In this document: piece after piece, positions 16,852 to 24,583 of the stretch
Layout of the letters: every line of letters starts with the position of its first letter
How positions within the stretch are numbered: position 1 is the stretch's first letter
Assembly (NCBI GenBank): GCA_002309575.1
Contig: DBXP01000023.1
Span: forward strand, 1 to 41,965
From: a bacterium UBP6_UBA1209
Lineage (GTDB): Bacteria > UBP6 > UBA1177
DNA: 41,965 nucleotides
Direction: 5' to 3'
Program-made: the position numbers and the translations under genes
Notes under the pieces: model-generated
What the model was told of the DNA's origin: nothing
Databases searched by the model: none
The model's input: only the letters and a program-made list of their open reading frames with translations

Positions 16852-17316
16852 CTATTTTTCCGGCGCCAGCTTTGCCAGAATCGCCCTGCAGCCAGCCGAA
16901 ACATCCTGCCAGGTCGCCTCGAAGTCTCCAGTGTACCACGGATCGGAGACATCGCGCCCGAAACCGGCGAGATCCAGAAGCCGGACGATCCTGCCGTCAG
17001 GGTCGCCGCCGCTGATCCGCTTCATGTTGCGGATATTCGCTTCGTCCATCCCGACCAGAAGGTCGAACCGTGAATAATCCGAAGAGTCCATCTGCCTAGC
17101 CCTCTTGCCTTCGCATGAAATTCCGTGTTCCGCAAGCTTGCGTCTGGCAGGCGGATAGACTGGGTTTCCTATCTCCTCCGTGCTTGTCGCGGCAGATTCG
17201 ACAAGGAAGCGATCCGACAAACCCGCCTTCGCGACCAGCTCCTTCATCACAAATTCGGCCATCGGACTACGGCAGATATTGCCGTGACAGACAAAAAGTA
17301 TCTTGAATTTCTCCAT
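16852..17316 (-). CDS. Low-molecular-weight protein tyrosine phosphatase family protein
   Basis: 154 residues from the chosen start. The phosphate-binding loop CHGNICRS (Cys10 to Ser17) follows the first beta strand directly, and the general-acid motif DPWYTGDF lies near residue 124. Both are diagnostic of the family, which hydrolyses phosphotyrosine through a Cys-phosphate intermediate. Arsenate reductases of this fold lack the DPWY loop, so a phosphatase is favoured. I chose the ATG at 17316 over the TTG at 17331 because AGGG lies six bases upstream of it. It is divergent from the tRNA gene and 88 bases upstream of pheT. No cognate tyrosine kinase is in the window. Confidence 0.92.
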   Translation of the reverse strand: MEKFKILFVCHGNICRSPMAEFVMKELVAKAGLSDRFLVESAATSTEEIGNPVYPPARRKLAEHGISCEGKRARQMDSSDYSRFDLLVGMDEANIRNMKRISGGDPDGRIVRLLDLAGFGRDVSDPWYTGDFEATWQDVSAGCRAILAKLAPEK

Positions 17317-17341
17317 TTTTAACCCTGACAAATTATTAAAA

Positions 17342-17369
17342 TTGAAATTGATTTCCGGTTGCCTATAAT
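17342..17369 (+). promoter_or_regulatory. Promoter of the tRNA-Ala gene
   Basis: TTGAAA (17342-17347), a 16-base spacer and a perfect TATAAT (17364-17369) lie 11 bases upstream of the tRNA. The segment between the -10 box and the gene is GC-rich (ATCGCCCGCGT). In stable-RNA promoters of well-studied bacteria such a discriminator goes with stringent control. Confidence 0.8.
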
Positions 17370-17380
17370 ATCGCCCGCGT

Positions 17381-17456
17381 GGGGCAATAGCTCAGTTGGG
17401 AGAGCGCGTGCTTCGCATGTACGAGGTCGCCGGTTCGATTCCGGTTTGCTCCACCA
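17381..17456 (+). tRNA. tRNA-Ala (anticodon CGC)
   Basis: 76 bases including an encoded CCA. The cloverleaf folds by eye: acceptor GGGGCAA with TTGCTCC, D arm GCTC/GAGC, anticodon stem CGTGC/GTACG with loop TTCGCAT, and T arm GCCGG/CCGGT around TTCGATT. Anticodon CGC reads GCG codons. The acceptor stem has the G3:U70 wobble pair, the main identity element of alanine tRNA, which confirms the assignment. The convergent SPFH gene ends only 3 bases after the CCA. Confidence 0.97.
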
Positions 17457-17459
17457 CTT

Positions 17460-18452
17460 CTATTTCGGCAAATTCTTGAACATCTCCTGAATTGATCCGA
17501 CGGATCCAAGGATCCCGCTCGCTTCGTACGGCATGTAGACGATCTTGTTCTCCTTGCCGGATGTCATTGCAGTGAGCGCCTCGATATATTTGAGCGCGAT
17601 CTGGTACTGTGCCGGATCCATTTTTGTATCCTTGATCGCCTCAGCGACAAGTCTGACAGACTCCGCTTCGGCGTTAGCGACCTTGATCTTAGCCTCTGCG
17701 ATACCCTCTGCCTCAAGGATCCTGGATGCTCTCATACCCTCGGCGAAGTTGATATTCTTCTGTTTTTCACCCTCTGATTCAAGGATCTTGGACTGCTTGT
17801 CCGCCTCGGCGGTAAGGATCGCGGCTCTCTTGTCGCGCTCAGCACGCATCTGCTTCTCCATCGCGTTTTTGATATCCTGCGGCGGGTTGATGTCCTGAAT
17901 TTCGACACGCGTGACCTTTACACCCCACTTGTCGGTCGCATCGTCAAGAATTTCCGTCATCTGCTTGTTGATGCTGTCACGGCTTGAAAGCGTATGGTCG
18001 AGATCCATGTTTCCGATGATGTTTCTGAGCGTTGTCTTGGCAAGCTTTTCAATTGCATCGGAGAGGCTCGAAATTTCATACATCGCCTTGAAGGGATCCG
18101 TAATCTGATAGTAAAGGATCGCGTCGATCTCGATCACGACGTTATCCTTGGTGATAACATTCTGCTTCGGGAAGTCATGGACCGTTTCGCGGAGGTCGAT
18201 CTTGTCGACAGCCAGACTCATTGCGATCTTGCGCCCGTCGTAAAGCTGCTTCTGGACTCTCGTCTCCATCTTGCGGGGCTCATCCAGGATCGGGATTATG
18301 ATATTGAAGCCGCTCTGGAGAGTCTTGTGGTACTTTCCGAGGCGCTCGATGATCATAACCTTAGCCTGCGGAACGATTTTTACACCCTTGCGAATGATAA
18401 CTATCGCAAGAACGACAAGAAATCCGATAAACACGTAAGTAAATCCACTCAT
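17460..18452 (-). CDS. SPFH/band-7 (stomatin, QmcA-like) membrane protein
   Basis: 330 residues. One N-terminal membrane helix (about 5-22) is followed by the SPFH domain (about 25-190, with VPQAKVMIIERLGKYHKTL and the DINPP turn in RVEIQDINPPQDIKNAM). A long Ala/Glu-rich coiled coil follows (about 190-270, with ILTAEADKQSKILESEGEKQ). Such proteins oligomerise into membrane-domain scaffolds and can modulate membrane proteases. AGGAGG lies five bases before the ATG. It lies 14 bases after an NfeD gene, its usual genomic partner, in an operon that starts with RNase J. Confidence 0.93.
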   Translation of the reverse strand: MSGFTYVFIGFLVVLAIVIIRKGVKIVPQAKVMIIERLGKYHKTLQSGFNIIIPILDEPRKMETRVQKQLYDGRKIAMSLAVDKIDLRETVHDFPKQNVITKDNVVIEIDAILYYQITDPFKAMYEISSLSDAIEKLAKTTLRNIIGNMDLDHTLSSRDSINKQMTEILDDATDKWGVKVTRVEIQDINPPQDIKNAMEKQMRAERDKRAAILTAEADKQSKILESEGEKQKNINFAEGMRASRILEAEGIAEAKIKVANAEAESVRLVAEAIKDTKMDPAQYQIALKYIEALTAMTSGKENKIVYMPYEASGILGSVGSIQEMFKNLPK

Positions 18453-18466
18453 GACAACCTCCTGAT

Positions 18467-18922
18467 TCAGCTATGTTTTTTTACTAAGAGCTTTGCGCCC
18501 TCGACCTTTATTACTTCAACTGTCTCGCCCTCTTTGACCGGTTCGCTGCCCTCTTCGACATGCGCCGTCCAGAGCTCGCTCCCGAGCTTCACCCTGCCCG
18601 GTTCATCGGCAGAAATCGCCGAAATCACCTTGCATTTCCTGCCTATCATTGCATCTACGTTTGATGTCTTGTTCTCCGAGGATTTGGTGAGATAGCGGAG
18701 GACAATGGGTCTGAAGAAAAACCAAAATACAATAGAAACAACGACAAATACAAGCACTTGCATCAGCAGATTGAATTCGCCGTAGTAGGCAGTCATAAAG
18801 CTGGCGAAGGCCCCTATTCCGAATATCGCCAGATAAAAACCGGGCACGAACATTTCGGCGATAAAGCAGAAAACCGAAACGATGAGCCACACATTCCACG
18901 CCTCGAAAGCAAAATCCTCCAT
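18467..18922 (-). CDS. NfeD family membrane protein
   Basis: 151 residues. It has an N-terminal membrane part (about 8-85, with IFGIGAFASFMTAYYGEF and the helix VLVFVVVSIVFWFFF) and a C-terminal beta-barrel/OB-fold (about 92-151, with MIGRKCKVISAI, VKLGSELWTAHVEEG and GETVEVIKVEGAKLLV), the short-form NfeD layout. NfeD proteins pair with SPFH proteins and are thought to help form their membrane assemblies. I chose the ATG at 18922 over the GTG at 18934 because GAGG (18929-18932) is six bases upstream. The ribosome-binding site overlaps the RNase J stop codon. Confidence 0.9.
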   Translation of the reverse strand: MEDFAFEAWNVWLIVSVFCFIAEMFVPGFYLAIFGIGAFASFMTAYYGEFNLLMQVLVFVVVSIVFWFFFRPIVLRYLTKSSENKTSNVDAMIGRKCKVISAISADEPGRVKLGSELWTAHVEEGSEPVKEGETVEVIKVEGAKLLVKKHS

Positions 18923-18928
18923 TTCACA

Positions 18929-18932
18929 CCTC
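18929..18932 (-). promoter_or_regulatory. Ribosome-binding site that decides the nfeD start
   Basis: GAGG on the minus strand, six bases before the ATG at 18922 and inside the RNase J stop-codon region. Ribosomes finishing RNase J could re-initiate here. Confidence 0.55.
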
Positions 18933-20568
18933 ACTCAAGAGTTGTAATCACAACATTTACCAACGGTTTTGTGTCGGTAATATCCTTCAAATACCTTCTG
19001 ACCAGGATCCTGAGATCCTCCTCGACCTCTTCCCAAGCAGGTTCGTCCGGCAGGTCGTGCTTAAAATAATCATCAATAATATCGCGGACCTCTCTCTCGA
19101 TCTTGTTAATTTTCGAGGCTCCTGCGATACCGACGGAGAGGATCTTCGGAGCAGAGAGAAGCGCATCGCCGAACATGTCGACAACGAGCATCACCGTCAT
19201 AAAACCGGCTCTGGCTACCCGTTTGCGGTCGTGGATATTGTCAAAGTCGATAAAACCGACCTCGCCGTGCGAAACGATTTTTGTGCCTGCATCATAAGTG
19301 TGAACAATTGCCGGCATCCTGTCCTTGCGGATAGAGAGCATCTCGCCGTCGGAGATCACGACCGACGAGTAACCGTTCTGCTCGGCAAGCTCCGCGCTCA
19401 GCTCAAGAAAACGGCGGTGTCCGTGGACCGGAACGACAAAACGGGGGTTCACATCCTTGAAGGCCTGAACGATATCGTTCCTGAAAGCATGACCCGAAAC
19501 ATGGATCTTGTCGGTGTTTTCATAGTAGACCTTCGCGCCCTTCGCCACCAGATTGTCGATCATCCTCCCTATCGAAAGCTCGTTTCCCGGGATATTTTTC
19601 GAGCTGAAGAAAATGGTATCGCCGCTCCTCACGGAGACAGATTTCATCATATCCTGGCTCAACCTGCGCATGACGCTTCTCGGCTCGGCCTGGGAACCTG
19701 TAACGATCAGCGTTATCCTGTTTTCCGGAATGCGGTTGATTGCCGATTTATCCGTGATTATCGAAGGAGGAAGTCTGAGATGACCTAGCGCCGACGCGAT
19801 CTGCATGTAAGAATTGACGCTCCTGCCCAAAAGACCGATCGTTCTCCCCTTCTGCTGCGAGATGTTGATGATATTGCTGATCCTTTCTGTATTGGAAGAA
19901 AAAGCCGTAGCAATTACACGGCCTTGCGCATTTTCGATAATCTCGGCTATATTGTCGAGGATCAGCTCTTCACCCTCGGAATATCCCGTTCTCTCTATGT
20001 TGGTGCTGTCGCTCAGGAGCACGTCGACATTTTCCGGAACCTTGCCTGAAAACGGCGAGCTTTCACCGTTTTCATATTTGAAATCACCGGTATGGACAAT
20101 CGTAAAATCCCCGACCCGGATGATAAGAGCCTTCGCCTCCGGGATAGAGTGCGGCACGTCGATCATGTCGATACGGAAATCCCCGAGTGTTATCGTCGGA
20201 ACGTTCCTGTAATCAAATGCCTTGATATTATTCTTGAATTTTGCATAAGTATTGATCCTCTCGTTAAGGACCATCATCGGGAACCTGGTCATATAAACCG
20301 GCACATCGAACTGCTGCAGAAGGTATGGTACCGCGCCGATATGGTCCTCGTGACCGTGAGTGATCACACAGCCCAGAAGCTCGATCCCGAGTTCGTCGAT
20401 GATATCGAAATCGGGGATAAAGTAGTCATCCTCCATCAAATCGTCACTTCCGGGGAACCCCATTCCGCAGTCTATCATAACCGCCTGATCCCCGTACTTC
20501 ACAAGCATACAGTTTTTGCCGATATCCCGTAGCCCTCCGAGCGGCAAAATTTCAACCGAACTGGTCAT
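18931..20568 (-). CDS. rnj: Ribonuclease J
   Basis: 545 residues, a metallo-beta-lactamase/beta-CASP nuclease that matures and degrades RNA (5' exonuclease and endonuclease). The metal-binding motif HGHEDHIGA is near residue 78. Further ligands lie in IVHTGDFKYE and near the C-terminus in PVHGHRRFLELS. Full family length, including the C-terminal domain (about 450-545). AAGGAGGG precedes the ATG. The gene heads an operon with nfeD and the SPFH gene. RNase J is standard in Firmicutes and also occurs in many deltaproteobacterial and other diderm lineages. Confidence 0.95.
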   Translation of the reverse strand: MTSSVEILPLGGLRDIGKNCMLVKYGDQAVMIDCGMGFPGSDDLMEDDYFIPDFDIIDELGIELLGCVITHGHEDHIGAVPYLLQQFDVPVYMTRFPMMVLNERINTYAKFKNNIKAFDYRNVPTITLGDFRIDMIDVPHSIPEAKALIIRVGDFTIVHTGDFKYENGESSPFSGKVPENVDVLLSDSTNIERTGYSEGEELILDNIAEIIENAQGRVIATAFSSNTERISNIINISQQKGRTIGLLGRSVNSYMQIASALGHLRLPPSIITDKSAINRIPENRITLIVTGSQAEPRSVMRRLSQDMMKSVSVRSGDTIFFSSKNIPGNELSIGRMIDNLVAKGAKVYYENTDKIHVSGHAFRNDIVQAFKDVNPRFVVPVHGHRRFLELSAELAEQNGYSSVVISDGEMLSIRKDRMPAIVHTYDAGTKIVSHGEVGFIDFDNIHDRKRVARAGFMTVMLVVDMFGDALLSAPKILSVGIAGASKINKIEREVRDIIDDYFKHDLPDEPAWEEVEEDLRILVRRYLKDITDTKPLVNVVITTLE

Positions 20569-20594
20569 AAAACCCTCCTTAAAAAATTTACGGA

Positions 20595-20622
20595 AGTATA
20601 CTTTTCAGGGAAATCTTGTCAC
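20595..20622 (-). promoter_or_regulatory. Promoter of the rnj-nfeD-SPFH operon
   Basis: On the minus strand, GTGACA (20617-20622), a 16-base spacer and TATACT (20595-20600); both hexamers match 5 of 6 consensus bases. The expected start point is near 20587, followed by a short leader with the ribosome-binding site AAGGAGGG. A palindrome (20621-20633) overlaps the upstream edge of the -35 box. Confidence 0.6.
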
Positions 20623-20633
20623 GTTTAAAACGT
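20621..20633. promoter_or_regulatory. Palindrome at the rnj promoter, possible operator
   Basis: ACGTTTAAAACGT is a perfect inverted repeat with 6-base arms around a single A. It touches the -35 hexamer of the rnj promoter, a place where a dimeric regulator could act. No regulator gene is adjacent. A chance AT-rich palindrome is possible. Confidence 0.35.
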
Positions 20634-20671
20634 TTCAGAAATATTTTTGAGCAGTCAACTTAGAAAAACAA

Positions 20672-23185
20672 TTAAATCAGAGCCGCTGAGCAGCCGGAAG
20701 ATGCCTTTTTTATACCTGAATGGTCGGCCGGAGAATCATCCGTGCCGGCATCGGAATCGTTATCAGTCGCAGGCGCACCTGAATCCGATGAAGAGTCACC
20801 GGAATCCCCTGAATCGGAAGAATCACCGGTGTCAGGAGCCGGATCACCTGTATCGGACATCGAATCGCCGGTGTCTGAAGCTGAATCACCGGTATCAGAA
20901 GCTGAATCGCCGGTGTCCGGTGCAGTATCGCCGCTATCTGACGTATCACCGGTATCGGAAGCGGTATCGCCTGTATCCGAAGCGGTATCGCCGCTGTCGC
21001 CGGAATCGCCTGAATCACCGGTATCCACAGGGTCTTCACCTTCGATAAACTTCCAGAATCCGCCCTCTATCCTGACACATGAGCCGCCCGCCACAGGAGT
21101 CGATGTGTAATCGTTTGCGATAGTGACCTCCACAAGCTTTGCGGAGAAGACGCCGTTTGTGTTGAGATCCTCGTCGACCTTCACGATTTTAAGCGTTCCG
21201 CTCTCCTGGAAATAGTCGGCAATCACGCCGTTTCCTGCACTGTTGATGTGATAAAGGCGCAGACATTGTGTGCATGTTTTGTAATTTTTGTTGATGTCGC
21301 TTCCGAGATCGTAGGTGCCGAGAGCCCGCCAGTCGCCGTCGGTGTAGAAGCCTATCGAGAACTCGCCGGATTCGCCGTCATTGAAGATCGCGCCGGTCAC
21401 ATCCGTAGTCTCAAGAATGTTGTCCCTCTCTTCGGAGAGCGCTATCCCGCTGACCGAAATGCCGGTGCAGCCGTCAGTATCTCCACTGTCTGAGGTATCG
21501 CCGCTGTCGCCGGAATCTCCGGTATCTGAAGTATCGCCGGAATCTCCGCTGTCACCAGGATCAACGATCGTTCCGCCACAGTTCGCCTGAGATACGTTCC
21601 TGCCGGCCATTTTCAGCGCTCTTTTGACAGCTTCACAGGCGTTCAGTCTGCCGTAGCCGTAGTAGTTGTTGAAGTTGTTCGTATACTCCACATCACCTAC
21701 CCTGTCACTGGTATCCTTAAAGATGTCATATACCTGATCCCGCGTAAGGTCAGGGTTTGCATACAAAACAAGCCCGGCGATCCCCGCCGCAAGCGGACAA
21801 GCCGAAGATGTTCCGCTGAAATCGTTGGTATAGTTACCCTTTGAATCGCCCAGAGAGGACTTTCCGCTGTTGTAGCCGTCTTTTCCGGAATTGTCTGTCG
21901 TCCAGATCCCGTCATACTGCTTTGTGTAGTTTTGGTTGTAGTCGCTGCTCGGAGCCATGAAATCGAGCGATGTTCCGAAGTCAGAGTAGATACAGCGCTT
22001 TCCGTCGGCGCGCGTCGCTCCGATGGCAAAGACATTGGCGTTGCTTGCAAAACCGTCAGTCTCTATCGATTCATTGCCGTTGCCGGCGGCAAAAGTGATG
22101 ATGATCCCCTTGCCGTTCCTGCCCTCCGACGAAGTAAGTCTGGCGATCATATTTTTGAGAGTCGATCCCATCGGATAGGAACCGCCTTTATCTTCCGGCC
22201 CCCAGCTGTTGGAGATGATGTCGGCACCGTTGTCCGCCGCAAACTCAAAGGCGTCGATACCCATCGAATCGAGATCATCGTTGTAAAAATCCAGACGGAT
22301 CGGGATTATCTTGCAGTTCGGGCAGGCACCGGCGACTCCCTTGCCGTTGTCCGCTTTGGCTGCTGCGACACCTGCGCACGCCGTTCCGTGCTTATCCTGG
22401 TGGCTCGCAACATAGCTCGGATTGCTGTCGTTACCGCAGAAGTCGTAACCGCTCAGGAACTGACCGTTCAGATCCTCATGGCTGAGGTCGAAACCGTCGT
22501 CCGGGATAGCGATCTTTATTCCGGTACCGCCGATATCGCCTTTGAAAACCTTAAGCATCTCCCATGCCTCCGCGACGTGAGCGTGATCCGAACCGGTAAG
22601 GCTGCTGCCGCCGCTATTCTGAAGATGCCACTGTTTCGGAAAAAGCGTATCGTTCGGTGTATACGAACGAAGCCTCAGCGGCAGGAAGAAGCTCGGTTCC
22701 GCGTTCTCAGCCCAGCCCTTTTCAACGATCTCGGCAGACATTTTGACCGGGTTTTCAGCTCCCGTCGAAGCGAGCACCCAGCCGTCGGTATACTTATACT
22801 TCTTGATGAAATTCAGCCCGTGCTTTTCACACCACCTCTTTGCCTCGTCATCGGAAAGCTCCGGAAGCTGGACGTAAATATTACCGCTGATATTGACCTT
22901 TGTTCCGTCAGCCCTGCGGTAAGCCGGAAAGAGGACTCCGTTTTTCGCAAGAAGCGGCTTGGTGGCAGCGTCGACATCCTCGAGAATAAAAATCCCCATC
23001 TTCGACTGCCTGATCCTGACGGCGGAAGGGATCTCGAAAGTCGTCTTCACAGCCGCATGTTTTATGAAGGTATAGCTCGAGAAATCCTCGGAAAGCTCGA
23101 CCTTTTTGCCTTCGTAATAGTAATAGAGCGTCTCGCCGAACGCCAGGAAGGGCGAAAAAATCAAAAACAGAAAAAGAAACCTCAT
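20672..23185 (-). CDS. Secreted subtilisin-like serine protease (S8) with Asp/Gly/Ser/Thr linkers
   Basis: 837 residues. A signal peptide (MRFLFLFLIFSPFLAFG) is followed by a propeptide-like region (about 20-190) and the S8 catalytic domain. The domain holds Asp in AIPDDGFDLSHEDL (near 228), His in KHGTACAGVAAA (near 263), the oxyanion Asn in AAGNGNES (near 367) and Ser in SGTSSACPLAAG (near 458). After a repeat linker comes a Cys-containing domain of unknown function (TCTQCLRLYHI and PVAGGSCVRI). A second, longer repeat and a short tail ending SSGCSAALI close the protein. I chose the ATG at 23185 over the GTG at 23194 for signal-peptide length. It has no operon partners. Likely extracellular or surface-attached. 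Confidence 0.92.
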   Translation of the reverse strand: MRFLFLFLIFSPFLAFGETLYYYYEGKKVELSEDFSSYTFIKHAAVKTTFEIPSAVRIRQSKMGIFILEDVDAATKPLLAKNGVLFPAYRRADGTKVNISGNIYVQLPELSDDEAKRWCEKHGLNFIKKYKYTDGWVLASTGAENPVKMSAEIVEKGWAENAEPSFFLPLRLRSYTPNDTLFPKQWHLQNSGGSSLTGSDHAHVAEAWEMLKVFKGDIGGTGIKIAIPDDGFDLSHEDLNGQFLSGYDFCGNDSNPSYVASHQDKHGTACAGVAAAKADNGKGVAGACPNCKIIPIRLDFYNDDLDSMGIDAFEFAADNGADIISNSWGPEDKGGSYPMGSTLKNMIARLTSSEGRNGKGIIITFAAGNGNESIETDGFASNANVFAIGATRADGKRCIYSDFGTSLDFMAPSSDYNQNYTKQYDGIWTTDNSGKDGYNSGKSSLGDSKGNYTNDFSGTSSACPLAAGIAGLVLYANPDLTRDQVYDIFKDTSDRVGDVEYTNNFNNYYGYGRLNACEAVKRALKMAGRNVSQANCGGTIVDPGDSGDSGDTSDTGDSGDSGDTSDSGDTDGCTGISVSGIALSEERDNILETTDVTGAIFNDGESGEFSIGFYTDGDWRALGTYDLGSDINKNYKTCTQCLRLYHINSAGNGVIADYFQESGTLKIVKVDEDLNTNGVFSAKLVEVTIANDYTSTPVAGGSCVRIEGGFWKFIEGEDPVDTGDSGDSGDSGDTASDTGDTASDTGDTSDSGDTAPDTGDSASDTGDSASDTGDSMSDTGDPAPDTGDSSDSGDSGDSSSDSGAPATDNDSDAGTDDSPADHSGIKKASSGCSAALI
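20730..21035 (-). repeat. Tandem repeat, C-terminal linker of the S8 protease
   Basis: Mostly 21-base units encoding DTGDTAS and DTGDSAS variants, about ten copies, with shorter DSG insertions. The plus-strand frame is also open here, but it is only the shadow of the repeat. Confidence 0.85.
21463..21565 (-). repeat. Short tandem repeat between catalytic and Cys domains of the S8 protease
   Basis: Copies of DSGDSGDTSDTGD-type units, about 33 codons, separating the protease domain from the Cys-containing domain. The composition matches the C-terminal repeat of the same gene. Confidence 0.75.
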
Positions 23186-23290
23186 AGTAATCACCCGTTA
23201 TAAAAAAACATTAAACAGCAGCACAAGCATAACGATATATTGTAGTCAAAGGTCCAGGAATTAAAAATGATATGAAGAACAAAGCCTCAA

Positions 23291-24583
23291 CTACTCGATT
23301 TTATTGGCTTTATTCTCCTCGAGCTCTTTGAACTTCCCGCGCATGGTAGGATTGTTGCGTGTAAGCTTTTTGATTGTCAGATCCTCGGCCTTTGAATTGG
23401 CAAGCCTGAGGTTGTTGACGGACGAAAGAAGCGCATCCTTTGTTTTCTGAAGGTGCGTGATCGTCTTATCTATTTCATCTATCGCAGTACGGAATTTGTC
23501 GCTCGCAAGCTGGTAGTTGCGTGAAAATTTATCCTTGAACTCCATAAGCTCGTTCTCGAAGTTGGTGATATCAAGGTTTTGAGCCCTGATCTGCGCAAGC
23601 TCTCTTCTCGCCTCAACAGTTTTCAACGCAGAATTCCTCAAAATCGTGATAAGCGGAACAAAAAACTGAGGCCGTATGACGTACATCTTTTCATATCTGA
23701 AGGAGACATCGACGATTCCTGAGTTGTAAAGCTCGCTCTCGGACTCCAGCATAGTGACAAGAACAGCATATTCGCACCCCTTCTGGCGGCGGTCCTTGTC
23801 AAGCTCCTTGAAGAAGTCTTCATTCTTATGCTTGGTTGCCGTCGTATCCATCTCGTTTTTCATCTCGAACATGATAGAGATGATTTCGACCCCTTCCGGC
23901 GTTGTCTCCCGGTATATAAAATCACCCTTGCTGCCGCCTGTTGCGTCGTTATCCTTTCCGAAGCAGACATTCTGAGGCAGATGGGGACGAAGCAGCATCT
24001 CAAATTCATCTCGGCAGTGCTGTTCGAGAGTCTCGCCTACCATCTTTGTCGAGAGGCTTTTTTTGAAGCTCTTGAGCTCCTTGATCTCTTCGTTAAGAAG
24101 CTCGATCTGACGTCTGTGATAATCCTTGAGCTCCTGTTCACGCTGCCCGCTGCTGTCCCTTTCATGCTGCAAATCAGACCGGAGCCTGACGATCTCGAGC
24201 TCTTTTTTCTGAGAAGCGATCGTCACCTCGGTCGCGATCTTACTGCGCTCTTCGTTCAAAAGATTACGCAGTATAGTTATTTCATTATCTTTTTTTACCA
24301 ATTCAACATCGTTTTTTGCCTTCAGCGAATTTTCAAGAGACCTAGCCTCCTCCTTCAGACGCGCGATCTCCTCCTGCTTTTCGGCAATTTCACGGTCTTT
24401 CTTCTTTTCTACATCCGAAACCGCAATTTTTACGGCACTCTCCCTCTCATGCAGAAAAGCCGACTCCCGCGCCTTTATCTCCCGCTCGAACTGACCGTCC
24501 CGGACCTGCTTTAATATTGCCGCGAATCCAGCCTCATCGACCTGAAAAACAGAACCGCAATGCGGACATTTAATCTCATTCAT
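23291..24583 (-). CDS. DUF2130 domain protein
   Basis: 430 residues. It begins with half of a zinc-ribbon-like motif (CPHCGSVF) and continues into a long charged coiled coil (about 25-175). The DUF2130 core (about 180-330) includes STKMVGETLEQHC, KGDFIYRE, MFEMKNEMD and KDRRQKGCEYAVLVTMLE, whose Glu/Lys pattern suggests a PD-(D/E)XK nuclease-like fold. The C-terminus is helical. The family is widespread and its function is not established. AGGAGG lies four bases before the ATG, and the start overlaps the MurJ stop by 4 bases (ATGA). It is the last gene of the glycan cluster, though it may not act there. Confidence 0.88.
   Translation of the reverse strand: MNEIKCPHCGSVFQVDEAGFAAILKQVRDGQFEREIKARESAFLHERESAVKIAVSDVEKKKDREIAEKQEEIARLKEEARSLENSLKAKNDVELVKKDNEITILRNLLNEERSKIATEVTIASQKKELEIVRLRSDLQHERDSSGQREQELKDYHRRQIELLNEEIKELKSFKKSLSTKMVGETLEQHCRDEFEMLLRPHLPQNVCFGKDNDATGGSKGDFIYRETTPEGVEIISIMFEMKNEMDTTATKHKNEDFFKELDKDRRQKGCEYAVLVTMLESESELYNSGIVDVSFRYEKMYVIRPQFFVPLITILRNSALKTVEARRELAQIRAQNLDITNFENELMEFKDKFSRNYQLASDKFRTAIDEIDKTITHLQKTKDALLSSVNNLRLANSKAEDLTIKKLTRNNPTMRGKFKELEENKANKIE

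Noticed and set aside
20634..20671. Terminator hairpin after the S8 protease
   Set aside because: The sequence is AT-rich with no stable GC stem; the nearby palindrome has short AT-rich arms and fits a binding site better.
20742..21110. Plus-strand Ser/Pro/Glu-rich frame opposite the S8 protease linker
   Set aside because: Shadow of the 21-base repeat on the other strand; no start signal and no non-repetitive sequence.
21932..23203. Long plus-strand frame of 423 codons opposite the S8 protease
   Set aside because: The minus strand encodes an intact protease with all catalytic motifs. The plus frame has no recognisable domain and is typical of a codon-bias shadow.
23205..23260. Promoter upstream of the S8 protease (TTGACT and nearby TACAAT/TATATC)
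   Set aside because: No pair of boxes has acceptable spacing. A promoter must exist in this gap but I could not place it.
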